Positions 33,900 to 42,736 of a stretch of DNA of 64,000 nt are shown in pieces. This DNA comes from Candidatus Marispirochaeta associata (GTDB lineage Bacteria; Spirochaetota; Spirochaetia; JC444; Marispirochaetaceae), in NCBI GenBank assembly GCA_001749745.1, contig JWTM01000541.1, positions 60,465 to 124,464 on the forward strand. Direction: 5' to 3'. The notes beneath the pieces were generated by a model that was not told the origin of the DNA, searched no databases, and was given only the letters and a program-made list of their open reading frames with translations. Numbering within the stretch: position 1 is the stretch's first letter; every line of letters starts with the position of its first letter. A program made the translations under genes and the position numbers.

Positions 33900-34888
33900 G
33901 AGCTGTCTTTTTTACCGCTGCCGATCCCGAAATCGGACTGGGGCATCTGTTCCGCTGCGACGCTCTGGCACAAGCGCTGACGATGTCCGGTGTAACGACG
34001 GAGCTTCTGGTGGACAGCGCTTCAGGATCTGATTGGATTGCAAAGAAATACTTAAACACAGCCTGGCGAATTTTCCGCTGGAAGCAGGATTCTGTTTCTT
34101 TTTTGGCGCGATTGAATGAGTGCAATATCCCAATATTCGATGCGTATAATATTGACGACTCTATCTGGAATGTAGTCAGAGAGGCAGAACGCCCTATCGT
34201 TGTGTTTGATGACTTCGGCGAAAAGCCCGCTCTGCCTGGAGTTTTGATAAACGGTAGCCCTGGAGCTTGGGAGATTGAGTATGTAAATATCGATGATCGT
34301 AAACTTTGGATCGGTCCGACTTTTCAAGTTCTACGTAAACCTTTTTGGACAAAACCTAAGCGAGAAAATAGATCAAGAATTAATGAAGTCGGCGTAATCT
34401 TGGGCGGGACAGATCATAATTCGCTATTACCTGTTATCTGCAGGACAGCATTAGATAGTATAGAAAAACATACTAGACTTTATTTGATAGGTACAGATGG
34501 GAATAAGCATTATATGAATGATAGTAGAATTGTACCTACAGGACAGATTTCTGCAAGTTCTATTAGAAATCTATTCACACGAATTGATTTTTTACTATCA
34601 TCTGCGGGGCAATCTGTAGCTGAGGCTGTTGCATGCTGGTGTCCTGCTGTAATTATAAAAACTGCAAACAATCAGAAATATAATTATTTGGGTTATGGAA
34701 ACAATCCATTTCTAATCGGTGGAGATTATACAGAAAAGTGTGGAAGAAGAGAGTTGAAATCGGCCATTAAAATGATTCATTTGGAAAAAACGAGAGAAGA
34801 AATATCTTTACGATGCAAAACAATGAAACTTCACATGAATACTACAAAGTTAGCCAATGCAATAAAAGAGCAATTCAAATGGCACTAA
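33896..34888 (+). CDS. pseG: UDP-2,4-diacetamido-2,4,6-trideoxy-L-altropyranose hydrolase
   Basis: A 330-residue GT-B-like hydrolase that removes UDP before the PseI condensation. The catalytic-His region EIGLGHLFRCDALAQAL, VVFDDFGE and VILGGTDHN are recognisable; SAGQSVAEAVA is the MurG-like donor site. The first ~60 codons are GC-rich like pseBCF, but from about 34.08 kb the gene turns AT-rich and stays so through pseH and the next genes. This in-gene break marks a recombination border. Full length is kept. Confidence 0.88.
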   Translation: MRAVFFTAADPEIGLGHLFRCDALAQALTMSGVTTELLVDSASGSDWIAKKYLNTAWRIFRWKQDSVSFLARLNECNIPIFDAYNIDDSIWNVVREAERPIVVFDDFGEKPALPGVLINGSPGAWEIEYVNIDDRKLWIGPTFQVLRKPFWTKPKRENRSRINEVGVILGGTDHNSLLPVICRTALDSIEKHTRLYLIGTDGNKHYMNDSRIVPTGQISASSIRNLFTRIDFLLSSAGQSVAEAVACWCPAVIIKTANNQKYNYLGYGNNPFLIGGDYTEKCGRRELKSAIKMIHLEKTREEISLRCKTMKLHMNTTKLANAIKEQFKWH

Positions 34889-35382
34889 TTAATAGAATAA
34901 TCTTTTATGAGACGGCTAAGATTATTCCTTTCCAAATGTTATCAAGATTAGACCAGAAACAAATTTTAGATATGCGAAATGATCCTTCAGTTAGAATGAT
35001 GATGACAGAATCTGAGGTTATTGCAGATCATAGCCATTTCGCTTTTTGTGATGAGTTGACTCATCGAAGCGATTGTCAATATTTTGCCGTCGTAGATAAG
35101 GGAATAATCGGTGTTGTTTACTTTACCGAAATCGATATGGAGAACTATTCTTCTGAAGTTGGACTATATAAGAATCCAGGACTATCGACAAAAAAATTGG
35201 GACGATTTCTGATGGAAACAATATATAAAATTTCGAAAGAACTCGGACTAAGGAATCTTCACTTAAAGGTTAAATCCACAAACGTTCCTGCATTCTGCTT
35301 ATATAAGAAGGAGTCATTTTCTGAAGAATATAGGGATTCCGACTATATCTATATGACAAAAGGATTGTCGTACGATGAATGA
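34879..35382 (+). CDS. pseH: Pseudaminic acid pathway N-acetyltransferase (GNAT)
   Basis: About 167 residues from ATG 34879, overlapping the pseG end by ten bases; an upstream in-frame ATG at 34813 would overlap it by 76 and adds non-family sequence. GNAT features: QILDMRNDPSVRMMM, VVDKGIIGVVYFTEID, and the acetyl-CoA loop region GLSTKKLGRFLM. PseH acetylates the C4 amino group of the PseC product. The next two genes, a deacetylase and a formyltransferase, could change the N-acyl pattern that PseH sets. Confidence 0.85.
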   Translation: MALINRIIFYETAKIIPFQMLSRLDQKQILDMRNDPSVRMMMTESEVIADHSHFAFCDELTHRSDCQYFAVVDKGIIGVVYFTEIDMENYSSEVGLYKNPGLSTKKLGRFLMETIYKISKELGLRNLHLKVKSTNVPAFCLYKKESFSEEYRDSDYIYMTKGLSYDE

Positions 35383-36076
35383 AAAGAATGATAGTTTTGA
35401 ACGAGTTCTAGTTGTAGTTGCTCATCCTGATGATGAGATTCTTTCTTGTGGTGGTACATTAGCTATGCTTCATAGCCGCGGATCAAGTATCAGAGTTATT
35501 ATTTTGGGAGAAGGAAAGACCTCACGAGATATTGCTCGACAAAGGGATAAAAGAGAACATGAAATCAATGAACTTAGAAACGAAGTGCTTATAGCAAATA
35601 GTGTATTAGGAGTATCGGATGTCCAGTTATTTGACTTTCCCGATAATCGATTTGATTCAGTCCCAATGCTAGACATCATTAAGGTAATTGAGAATCATGT
35701 TGCAAGTTTTAATCCGACTTGTATGATTACACATTTCGGTGGAGATATGAATGTCGATCATAAAGTTCTCAATACCGCAGTATTAACCGCTACAAGACCG
35801 GTACCTTCTTCTTGTGTTAAATTAGTTATGGAAGGAGAAATCTTGTCTTCGACGGGTTGGCACTATCCAAATTCTTTTGCACCAAATATGTATATCGGAA
35901 TAACAAATAAGCAGTTAGAGGCAAAGATTGATGGGATGCGTTCATATGCAAGTGAGCTACGGGAATACCCTCATCCTAGGTCCTTAGAATCAATAAGAAA
36001 TCTTGCCCAGCATAGAGGAGCCGAAACTGGTAGAGAGTTTGCGGAGGCATTTAGGCTCTTACGTTGGACTATGTAG
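35375..36076 (+). CDS. PIG-L family N-deacetylase
   Basis: A 233-residue zinc-dependent deacetylase of the PIG-L/LmbE family: VVVAHPDDEILSCGGTL is the hallmark metal motif and NVDHKVLNTAV holds the second His. Members remove N-acetyl from GlcNAc-type sugars, often to free an amine for another acyl group. It overlaps pseH by eight bases and is followed one base later by a formyltransferase, so deacetylation then formylation of a pathway sugar is the likely joint role. AT-rich. Confidence 0.87.
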   Translation: MNEKNDSFERVLVVVAHPDDEILSCGGTLAMLHSRGSSIRVIILGEGKTSRDIARQRDKREHEINELRNEVLIANSVLGVSDVQLFDFPDNRFDSVPMLDIIKVIENHVASFNPTCMITHFGGDMNVDHKVLNTAVLTATRPVPSSCVKLVMEGEILSSTGWHYPNSFAPNMYIGITNKQLEAKIDGMRSYASELREYPHPRSLESIRNLAQHRGAETGREFAEAFRLLRWTM

Positions 36077-36077
36077 T

Positions 36078-36797
36078 ATGAAAAAAATAATAATTGCGAC
36101 AACTAAAACTTGGAATATAGAAAAAGCAGAACAGCTTAAGAAAAGGCGGAAGGATGAATATAGTATTAAGCTCATGACTAGTAAAGAGGAGCTCACTATC
36201 GAAAATATCGCACCTTTTCAACCGGAATGGATCTTCTTTCCACACTGGTCATGGATTATTCCACCGTCAATTTATGAACAGTTTAAATGTGTGATATTTC
36301 ATACAAGTAGTCTTCCATATGGAAGAGGTGGGGCTCCATTGCAAAATCAGATTATTCGAGGAATCTACAATAGTGAAGTATGTGCCGTTCGTGCCGAGGA
36401 AGCGTTGGATGCAGGTCCGGTCTACAAGCGAGAAAGTATTTCCTTGGCGATAGGGAGTGTTGAAGAAATTCTCATATCCATATCGGAAATAGTGTTCAGA
36501 ATGATACCCGAGATAGTAGATAATGATATTCACCCTGAGGCCCAAGAAGGAGATGTAACACTATTTGAGAGAAGAAAAAGGAAGGAATCAAAGATTCCCA
36601 CAGATCTTCTTAACATTCGTTCCATCTATGATTTCATTAGGATGCTTGATGGAGAGGGATATCCTCCAGCATATTTTGAGTTAGGAAATTTCAGGATTGA
36701 AATGACTAATGCAAGAATGAAAAAAGATAATTCTGTTGAGGGTAGGTTTATAATCACTCGCAATTCAGGAGCAGATGTACGTGAAAGTTATAGCTGA
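36078..36797 (+). CDS. Sugar N-formyltransferase
   Basis: About 239 residues from ATG 36078, one base after the deacetylase stop. It has the formyltransferase fold with the catalytic-His region VIFHTSSLPYGRGGAP and a later ALDAGPVYKRESISL where the catalytic Asp loop lies. Family members use N10-formyl-tetrahydrofolate to formylate amino sugars such as dTDP-4-amino-4,6-dideoxyglucose. Located between pseH and pseI, it probably formylates an amino group on the pseudaminic precursor freed by PIG-L. It overlaps pseI by 23 bases. Confidence 0.83.
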   Translation: MKKIIIATTKTWNIEKAEQLKKRRKDEYSIKLMTSKEELTIENIAPFQPEWIFFPHWSWIIPPSIYEQFKCVIFHTSSLPYGRGGAPLQNQIIRGIYNSEVCAVRAEEALDAGPVYKRESISLAIGSVEEILISISEIVFRMIPEIVDNDIHPEAQEGDVTLFERRKRKESKIPTDLLNIRSIYDFIRMLDGEGYPPAYFELGNFRIEMTNARMKKDNSVEGRFIITRNSGADVRESYS

Positions 36798-37782
36798 AAT
36801 ATCGGCCAACCACGGCCATGATTTGTCCGTAGCGAAGCGAACTATTGAAGCTGTGAAAGAATCTAATGCGGATGCGGTTAAAATCCAAACATATACACCT
36901 GATACGATGACTATTAATTGTAATAGTAAATTATTCACTATAAATCAGGGAACCCTGTGGGACGGCCGCACTCTCTATGACCTTTATAAAGAAGCCTATA
37001 CCCCGTGGGAGTGGCATGATGAGTTGCGGGATCTCGCTGAGTCTCTGGGCCTGATCTTCTTCTCCACTCCCTTCGATCTATCCGCGGTCGATTTTCTGGA
37101 AGATAAGCATGTTCCCTGGTATAAAATCGCATCCTTCGAAATTACCGATATCCCTCTGATCGAGTACACAGCTTCTAAGGGCAAACCCATGATTATCTCC
37201 ACCGGAATCGCAGATGCCGGCGATATTCAGCTGGCGGTGGATGCCTGCCGGCGGGCGGGGAATGACGATATTACCCTGCTGCAGTGCACCTCGAGCTATC
37301 CCGCACCGGTTGAGCGTTCGAACCTTCGGATGATTCCGAACCTCGCTGACACATTCGGTGTAAAATCCGGCCTCTCCGATCACACTATCGGCAGTGCAGC
37401 TGCCGTGGCCGCGGTCGCCTTGGGGGCGACGATGATAGAGAAGCATTTTATTCTCGATCGGTCCATCGGGGGGCCGGACGCCTCTTTCTCTATGGAGCCC
37501 GAGGAGTTTAAAACAATGGTAGAAGAGATTCGCACGGTGGAGAAAGCACTCGGCGGCATTGACTACTCGCTTACTGAAGCGAAGAAAAACAGCCGCAAGT
37601 TTTCCCGCAGTCTCTTCGTTGTGCAGGATATTCCCGCCGGAGGAGTCATCACGGAAGAGAATGTACGTTCAATTCGTCCGGGAGACGGGATGCACCCGAA
37701 GTACTTATCCGAGATTCTGGGTAAAAAAGCCGCCGTTGATCTGAAACGCGGTGATCCTTTATCATTCCGGGCGATAGAGTAA
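36775..37782 (+). CDS. pseI: Pseudaminic acid synthase
   Basis: A 335-residue NeuB-family enzyme that condenses the PseG product with phosphoenolpyruvate. VIAEISANHGHDLSVAK, DAVKIQTYTPDTM, IASFEITDIPLIEY, GLSDHTIGSAAA and MIEKHFILDRSIGGPDASFS are intact, giving both metal-binding His residues. A C-terminal antifreeze-like SAF domain (RSLFVVQDIPAGGVI onward) is present, unlike the other two NeuB-type proteins here. The first ~60 codons are AT-rich and the rest GC-rich, with the change near 36.95 kb, mirroring the break in pseG. Confidence 0.93.
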   Translation: MYVKVIAEISANHGHDLSVAKRTIEAVKESNADAVKIQTYTPDTMTINCNSKLFTINQGTLWDGRTLYDLYKEAYTPWEWHDELRDLAESLGLIFFSTPFDLSAVDFLEDKHVPWYKIASFEITDIPLIEYTASKGKPMIISTGIADAGDIQLAVDACRRAGNDDITLLQCTSSYPAPVERSNLRMIPNLADTFGVKSGLSDHTIGSAAAVAAVALGATMIEKHFILDRSIGGPDASFSMEPEEFKTMVEEIRTVEKALGGIDYSLTEAKKNSRKFSRSLFVVQDIPAGGVITEENVRSIRPGDGMHPKYLSEILGKKAAVDLKRGDPLSFRAIE

Positions 37783-37830
37783 GCCACAGGTTCGCTCCTT
37801 AGTCTCTACATCTGTTTCCTGGAGTTATGA

Positions 37831-39108
37831 ATGAAGAAATTATTTTACCATGTCTGTGCTCGTATCCTTGGGCCCGGACTGGTTGCACGGATTATCTATT
37901 TCCTGGAACTGCGTCATCAAATCTCCGCAAACGTACCCAATGTTCTCGTCCATTCCAGAAGCATTTTCTCCAAGGATATCGCCAGGATGAAGGGAGAGAA
38001 GAAGCTCCGATATCTGATTATCTCCAATAGTCTGCTCGCCTCTATTCAATCCGCCTGGCTGCCAAAAAAGGCGCAGGAACAGAGTTTCTACTATGCAAGA
38101 TTAAAGCCTGAATTAATACCGTGGAAGAAGTGCGAGAAGTTTGCAAGAACTCTTCTTTCGCTAATAATAAAGAGGTGCGATCTTATCGGCGTCTTGAGCG
38201 CCAATTTCGATTACTGGCAGGATGCTGCTTTTCGAGTTGTCTGCAGCGAGGCTAATCTATCCTTTATGGTCCTGCGTCGGGAGAATGAGGCGACAGAAAA
38301 GGCGCGCGCAATGTCGATAAACCGCTATAAGGATGTGCGTATCGGCACTATTGATCTGGCGATGGTGTTCAGCGAATCGTCAAAACAGCTGCTGGAGTCC
38401 ATTCAATCGGAAGACATAATATTCAATGATATTGTCGTGACTGGGCCGCCGCGCCTCGACCGAAAGAGTGAGTCGCCTGAGACGTTTTTGCAGGACGGGA
38501 AAGACGCGATCGTTCTCTTCTCCTATATTAACGGCCACTATTGCGATAATCCGCTGAACTTCTGGGAGGTTGTAAAGCATCTGTATGCTGTTTCAGAAGA
38601 GAGGGGATTATCCTTAATAGTTAAGTGCAAATCGAAAGGCGATATGCAGTCGTTGCGGGCCGATTTTCCCGACTATGGTCTCAATCCGGAACAGGTTGTT
38701 TGGTGGGTTTCGGAAACTCCCATTGAGGCTGCGAAACGAGCTCGTGTTGCTGTTTCCTTCAACTCAACCGTTCTCTATCAGCTCCTCTCTCTACCGGTTC
38801 CTGTTCTTATTCCCTTTGTGTATGCCAGTGAACAGGAAAAGAGCGATGCCATCCTGCATGACTCTGTAGATAAGGATGAGGCGGGTATATTCCGGGTCGA
38901 TACCATGCAGGAACTGGATGCCGTGTTAAAAAGTGTTATCGCCAATCACCAGCATTTCGATTATAAACATCCGGTTCGTTTGAGTCTGCGTGAAAAATAC
39001 CTAAGCTGGGATCCTATCAATCCGTCGGCGAGACGTGTTGAAGAAGCGATTCTTTCTCTGCACGGCAGTAGGTCGAATAAACGGTTCCCATCTAATGAAG
39101 CCAGCTGA
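37831..39108 (+). CDS. Surface-carbohydrate GT-B-like protein
   Basis: A 425-residue protein that I do not recognise closely. The C-terminal half has a Rossmann-type donor-site pattern AVSFNSTVLYQLLSLPVPVLIPF, like capsule and polysialic-type transferases, preceded by IVLFSYINGHYCDNP and LIVKCKSKGDMQSL. The N-terminal half has no catalytic motif I know. Its place directly after pseI suggests the transferase that uses CMP-pseudaminic acid or a related nonulosonate. Probably cytoplasmic, membrane-associated. It ends 38 bases from a convergent gene. Confidence 0.55.
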   Translation: MKKLFYHVCARILGPGLVARIIYFLELRHQISANVPNVLVHSRSIFSKDIARMKGEKKLRYLIISNSLLASIQSAWLPKKAQEQSFYYARLKPELIPWKKCEKFARTLLSLIIKRCDLIGVLSANFDYWQDAAFRVVCSEANLSFMVLRRENEATEKARAMSINRYKDVRIGTIDLAMVFSESSKQLLESIQSEDIIFNDIVVTGPPRLDRKSESPETFLQDGKDAIVLFSYINGHYCDNPLNFWEVVKHLYAVSEERGLSLIVKCKSKGDMQSLRADFPDYGLNPEQVVWWVSETPIEAAKRARVAVSFNSTVLYQLLSLPVPVLIPFVYASEQEKSDAILHDSVDKDEAGIFRVDTMQELDAVLKSVIANHQHFDYKHPVRLSLREKYLSWDPINPSARRVEEAILSLHGSRSNKRFPSNEAS

Positions 39109-39145
39109 GTGACTTATAATCAACCTCTTCGATAAAGTACTGCGC

Positions 39146-39892
39146 TCACACCCTCTTCTTCAAACTGTCCTTCATCTTCTGTTTCACCCCGGACCCGAGG
39201 GAATTCCTGGCTACTGAAAGCAGCTCAAGAATGTAGTTCAATTTATAGAGCGGAACTGCGTGGGAATCGTCCTTATAGTTATCTTCCAGATTACCTTTCA
39301 CATATATGAATATACTCTCCGGTTCGAAGGCTACAGCAGTAAAGAGCGTCTCAAGGTAAGGCGAGTGGTTTCCGTAGGATACCCGCAGGTTGAACTGTTT
39401 CTTTAGTTCCGTGATCGATTTCAGATTAATCATTGCCGGATCGTAGTTCAGGGCGGTATGATTCAAGACCGGCTCTACCCCGTGTTCTTTAAGGAAATCG
39501 ACGGCCGCCTGAATCTCGCTGGAATCGGATAGCCCGGTCGAGAGATAGACGTTCCTGCCGGTCAGCGCGATCTTTTCAAGCAGGTCGAAATTGTGAATGT
39601 CCTTGCTCAACACCTTGTAAAACGACGCCCCCAATTGGGAAAAATACTCCACCTTCGCAGAATCCGATAGCGCGATGCCGAGGACTTTGTCCGCGGCAAG
39701 AATCTTCCGCGCCGCTTTCTCGTACACGGCGTCGTCGAGGAAATATTTCTCGTTTTTCGTCTGTGTATAATATTCCGCCTCTCTGATCTGCATGGTCACT
39801 GCATCCGCCGGCGAAGAGAGGACGGCATCGAGAAGTCTCTTCAGTTCTGCCTCATCTCCCTGATGATTCAATCCTAATTCAGTTATTATCAT
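39146..39892 (-). CDS. Divergent NeuB-like protein without SAF domain
   Basis: About 248 residues from the ATG at 39892, which overlaps the upstream gene by 14 bases. The TIM-barrel start IITELGLNHQGDEAELKRLL and the middle FYKVLSKDIHNFDLLEKIAL followed by VYLSTGLSDSSEIQAA are clearly NeuB-like. However, the metal-binding His of the usual SDHT is kept (SYGNHSP) while the second, in the usual EKHFT, appears replaced (ESIFIYVKG), and the SAF domain is absent. It is therefore either a synthase with altered chemistry or an inactive relative. It is paired with a cytidylyltransferase-HAD fusion. Confidence 0.72.
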   Translation of the reverse strand: MIITELGLNHQGDEAELKRLLDAVLSSPADAVTMQIREAEYYTQTKNEKYFLDDAVYEKAARKILAADKVLGIALSDSAKVEYFSQLGASFYKVLSKDIHNFDLLEKIALTGRNVYLSTGLSDSSEIQAAVDFLKEHGVEPVLNHTALNYDPAMINLKSITELKKQFNLRVSYGNHSPYLETLFTAVAFEPESIFIYVKGNLEDNYKDDSHAVPLYKLNYILELLSVARNSLGSGVKQKMKDSLKKRV

Positions 39893-41048
39893 TCTTCTTA
39901 CCTTCCAGATACAAGAGGATTTCCTGCAGAACGCCGTCGCCTCCGCTGGTCTGTAAAACGACATCGGCTGAATTTCTGATAATTGGATGGGCGTCCTGCG
40001 GACAGAACGATAAACCGCTTTTCTTTATGATTTCAAGGTCGTTGGGCCCGTCGCCGACAAAGACGATGCTATCCCATGAATAGGATAATCCGCTCATCCA
40101 CTCCTCGAGTTTCGCGACCTTATCCGATATTCCGTGAAAGTAATGCTGTATCCGCAGTTTTTCCATCCGTTTCTGAACGGGCGCTGACGATTCCGCGGTA
40201 CAGACGACGATCTCCCATCCCAGTTGTCTGAATTTTACGATTGCGGCTCCGTCTCGAGTATTGAACTTCTTCAGGTGCTCGCCTTCAGAGCTGTAATACA
40301 TGCCCCCGTCGGTCAGGGTCCCGTCGATGTCGATGGCGATTACCTTGAGATTCTTATACTCTCTGCCGCTCTCTGCCCCGGCGCGCAGTTGCTTAAAGGC
40401 TTTTTCAGCCTCGCCCCAGTCCTCGGGCTCGTCGATTTCGACACCCGTCTCGTCCTTCATGACGTAGACGCTGATCTTGCCGGCGAGGCGACTCTCGTGT
40501 TCCTTCAGGACGGGAGTTTTCGTGAAGTAGAAACTGCCGTTCTCCATAATGTTGTCGTCGAATTCCTGTCGACGCGGTCTGTGGACGGGATCGTAGTTGA
40601 TGGGGACTCCCGATTTCTTCCAGATGAATCTGTGAAAAGGGACTCCCGTCACCAGGGAATCGGATTCTTCGGCGAGAAACTGTCTGTACGCGGTCTGGAA
40701 ATCTTCCGGGGTTACGGTCGGAGTGGTAACCTGAATCAGCGAGAGCAGGTCGCACGGATGCTCTTCGACGAACCAGAGCATCAGCGATTCAACCGTCGCT
40801 TCGTCGGTTGCCGTATAGTCGGGACGAAAAATGACCCGTGCCTCAGGTAACCATTCCTGAATGGTGTCGCTGTATTTCTGAGAATCGACCGCGATGTAGA
40901 GCCCGCCGTTGAAAATACCGCTGTCGAGTGCGGCTTTCGCCGCCCAATAGAATAACGGCTTTTTATGGAACATTTTGATGTTCTTGTCGGGTATCGATTT
41001 CGATCCTGAACGCAGCGCGATCAGGCCGTTGAGAATTGCCTGTGACAT
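39879..41048 (-). CDS. CMP-nonulosonate synthetase fused to HAD phosphatase
   Basis: 389 residues from the ATG at 41048, preceded by AAGGAAGGA. Residues 1-~225 are a NeuA-type cytidylyltransferase (NGLIALRSGSKSIPDKNI, RPRRQEFDDNIMENGSFYF). Residues ~233-389 are a KdsC-type HAD phosphatase: D240 and D242 in VIAIDIDGTLTDGGMYY, VVCTAESS, and VFVGDGPNDLEI. The same order occurs in animal CMP-sialate synthetases and in KDN-type pathways, where a 9-phosphate is removed before activation. Together with the NeuB-like partner this suggests a phosphorylated ulosonate intermediate, not pseudaminate. Substrate unknown. Confidence 0.85.
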   Translation of the reverse strand: MSQAILNGLIALRSGSKSIPDKNIKMFHKKPLFYWAAKAALDSGIFNGGLYIAVDSQKYSDTIQEWLPEARVIFRPDYTATDEATVESLMLWFVEEHPCDLLSLIQVTTPTVTPEDFQTAYRQFLAEESDSLVTGVPFHRFIWKKSGVPINYDPVHRPRRQEFDDNIMENGSFYFTKTPVLKEHESRLAGKISVYVMKDETGVEIDEPEDWGEAEKAFKQLRAGAESGREYKNLKVIAIDIDGTLTDGGMYYSSEGEHLKKFNTRDGAAIVKFRQLGWEIVVCTAESSAPVQKRMEKLRIQHYFHGISDKVAKLEEWMSGLSYSWDSIVFVGDGPNDLEIIKKSGLSFCPQDAHPIIRNSADVVLQTSGGDGVLQEILLYLEGKKNDNN

Positions 41049-41188
41049 TGATGGTCCTTCCTTAAAAGCTTGAGCAACTTGTCTGGTTGATCTTCTTGTC
41101 GTATCCGAAGGAATGATAGGAGAATTAGCGCAGGAACGCAAGCTAGATTGATGGACCGGCGGACAGGCTGTATATTGTCTAATCCCGG

Positions 41189-41194
41189 TATAAT
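41189..41194 (+). promoter_or_regulatory. Candidate -10 box in the divergent intergenic region
   Basis: The 179-base gap between the minus-strand cytidylyltransferase gene and the plus-strand gene at 41228 must hold promoters for both directions. A perfect TATAAT lies 33 bases before the plus-strand ATG, ahead of a GAGGAGAAG ribosome-binding site. No good -35 hexamer stands 16-18 bases upstream, so the promoter may need an activator or may be chance. Confidence 0.4.
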
Positions 41195-41227
41195 TACTGT
41201 TCGAAGATTTCTACGAGGAGAAGAGCG

Positions 41228-42736
41228 ATGATTGACGCTCTCTATGCCGTATCCCGTATCCCCGAATGGATGGGCGTGGCACAAAAACTGCAGGCCTCAT
41301 ACGGTGTTCGTCCGGTGTACTGGATCTGCTCCAGGGAGTACAAACCGGAGATTGAGGCCGCGTTTCCCGGGGTAATCTACCACGAAACCGTGGATGCCAA
41401 CCGGGGAATATTCCCCGAGGCTGTCGGCGCCCGCAACCGGCTTAACAAACGGGTGATTCTCGAGTACGCGGAGTTGGAACGGGAGTTCTACGTCATGCTG
41501 AACCGGCACGATCTGGACGACTCCTTCTCTTATGAGGAGCGTAAGCGCCTCTATTATGCTCAGCTCAATTACTGGCTCGACCTTATGCTCGAATCGGGCA
41601 TCGAACTGGTTCTGTTTGCCGAGACGCCGCATGCGATTTCGCATTTCATCCTCTACGGAGTCTGCAGGAAGCTGGGAATTCGGACCGCGATGCTCTCGCT
41701 GACCACCATTCCCGGAACCTTGTATGCCAAGCAGGAGTTTTTCGATATTCCGTCGATCGCGGTGGATAAGAAGGATAGCGAAAAGCTTGTGGCGCTGATT
41801 CAACAGAATGTCGATACTGTCAGGAACAGCGAAGATAAACCCTGGTACATGCTCAAGCAGCAGAGGATGTTCGTCAGGGCCGGTTATACCATTCGCCTGC
41901 AGGCCCTGGCTATGTTTCTGCCTTTTCTGCTCGAGAAGATCGGTCTCAAGCGGCGGCAATCCTTCAAGAACTTCTATAAGCACCGGGGGGTGCCCTTTGA
42001 ACGGGCCATGCTGACGAGGAGCGAGTTCGCCCTCAAGCGGGTGGACCTGCGCCGGCGGCAGGCAAAATTACGGCTTGCATACCGGAAGCGCAGTCGGGCG
42101 CCGGAGCTCGATCGGCGCTATCTCTACTTCCCCCTCCATTTTCAGCCCGAACGCTCCTCCTGTCCGGAGGGCTCGGTGTTCGCCGATCAGCAAGTTTTAA
42201 TCGGACTGATCGCGGATCGTCTTCCCCCCGATACCTGGCTGTATGTGAAGGAGCACCCGTCGCAGTTCATGATGACCCGGGGAGCCCTCGGGCGACCGCC
42301 GCTCTTCTATGAGGATATTTCGCGCCATCCGCGGGTGGTGCTGGTAGACGACAGTTTCTCGTCCCGACAGCTTATCGACCATTCCCTGGCGGTGGTTACC
42401 CTCACCGGCACCGCCGGACTGGAAGCGCTGCTGCGGGGCAGGCCGGCCCTGATCTTCGGTTATGCCTGGTATCGGCATTTTCCCGGAGTGTATGCACTCG
42501 AGGATGAGACGGGCCTGGACAAAGCCCTGGCCGCGATCGTCGACTCTCCCGCATCGTCGGTGGACGACGTGCTGGAGACGATCGAAAAACAGAAAGCGTA
42601 CCTCTTTCCCGGTTATGTAACCCGCTGGTCGAGCAACTCTATTACCATGTCTGATAAAGAAAATACCGAGGCCCTCTTTCAGGGATTTTCAGCCCTGTTG
42701 AAGCATCTCGGATACAAGGAGATACGAAAACAATGA
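41228..42736 (+). CDS. Capsule-type GT-B transferase (KpsC/KpsS-like fold)
   Basis: A 502-residue protein. The C-terminal half has the Capsule_synth pattern: YVKEHPSQFMMTRG (the HP motif), VLVDDSFSSRQLIDHS and TLTGTAGLEALLRGRP followed by ALIFGYAWY. In KpsC/KpsS these parts bind CMP-Kdo; here the donor may be the CMP-ulosonate made by the next two genes. The N-terminal ~280 residues (WICSREYKPEIEAAFPG, LVLFAETPHAISH) look like an acceptor domain. It overlaps the NeuB-like gene by four bases, supporting a donor link. GGAG lies eight bases before the ATG. Confidence 0.68.
   Translation: MIDALYAVSRIPEWMGVAQKLQASYGVRPVYWICSREYKPEIEAAFPGVIYHETVDANRGIFPEAVGARNRLNKRVILEYAELEREFYVMLNRHDLDDSFSYEERKRLYYAQLNYWLDLMLESGIELVLFAETPHAISHFILYGVCRKLGIRTAMLSLTTIPGTLYAKQEFFDIPSIAVDKKDSEKLVALIQQNVDTVRNSEDKPWYMLKQQRMFVRAGYTIRLQALAMFLPFLLEKIGLKRRQSFKNFYKHRGVPFERAMLTRSEFALKRVDLRRRQAKLRLAYRKRSRAPELDRRYLYFPLHFQPERSSCPEGSVFADQQVLIGLIADRLPPDTWLYVKEHPSQFMMTRGALGRPPLFYEDISRHPRVVLVDDSFSSRQLIDHSLAVVTLTGTAGLEALLRGRPALIFGYAWYRHFPGVYALEDETGLDKALAAIVDSPASSVDDVLETIEKQKAYLFPGYVTRWSSNSITMSDKENTEALFQGFSALLKHLGYKEIRKQ

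Larger units (their letters stand above)
34080..36950. other. Second AT-rich block inside the pseudaminic acid operon
   Basis: From within pseG to within pseI the sequence is AT-rich, while pseBCF and the rest of pseI are GC-rich. The block holds most of pseG, pseH, the PIG-L deacetylase, the formyltransferase and the first ~60 codons of pseI. Reading frames of the two border genes remain intact across the joins. Confidence 0.7.
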
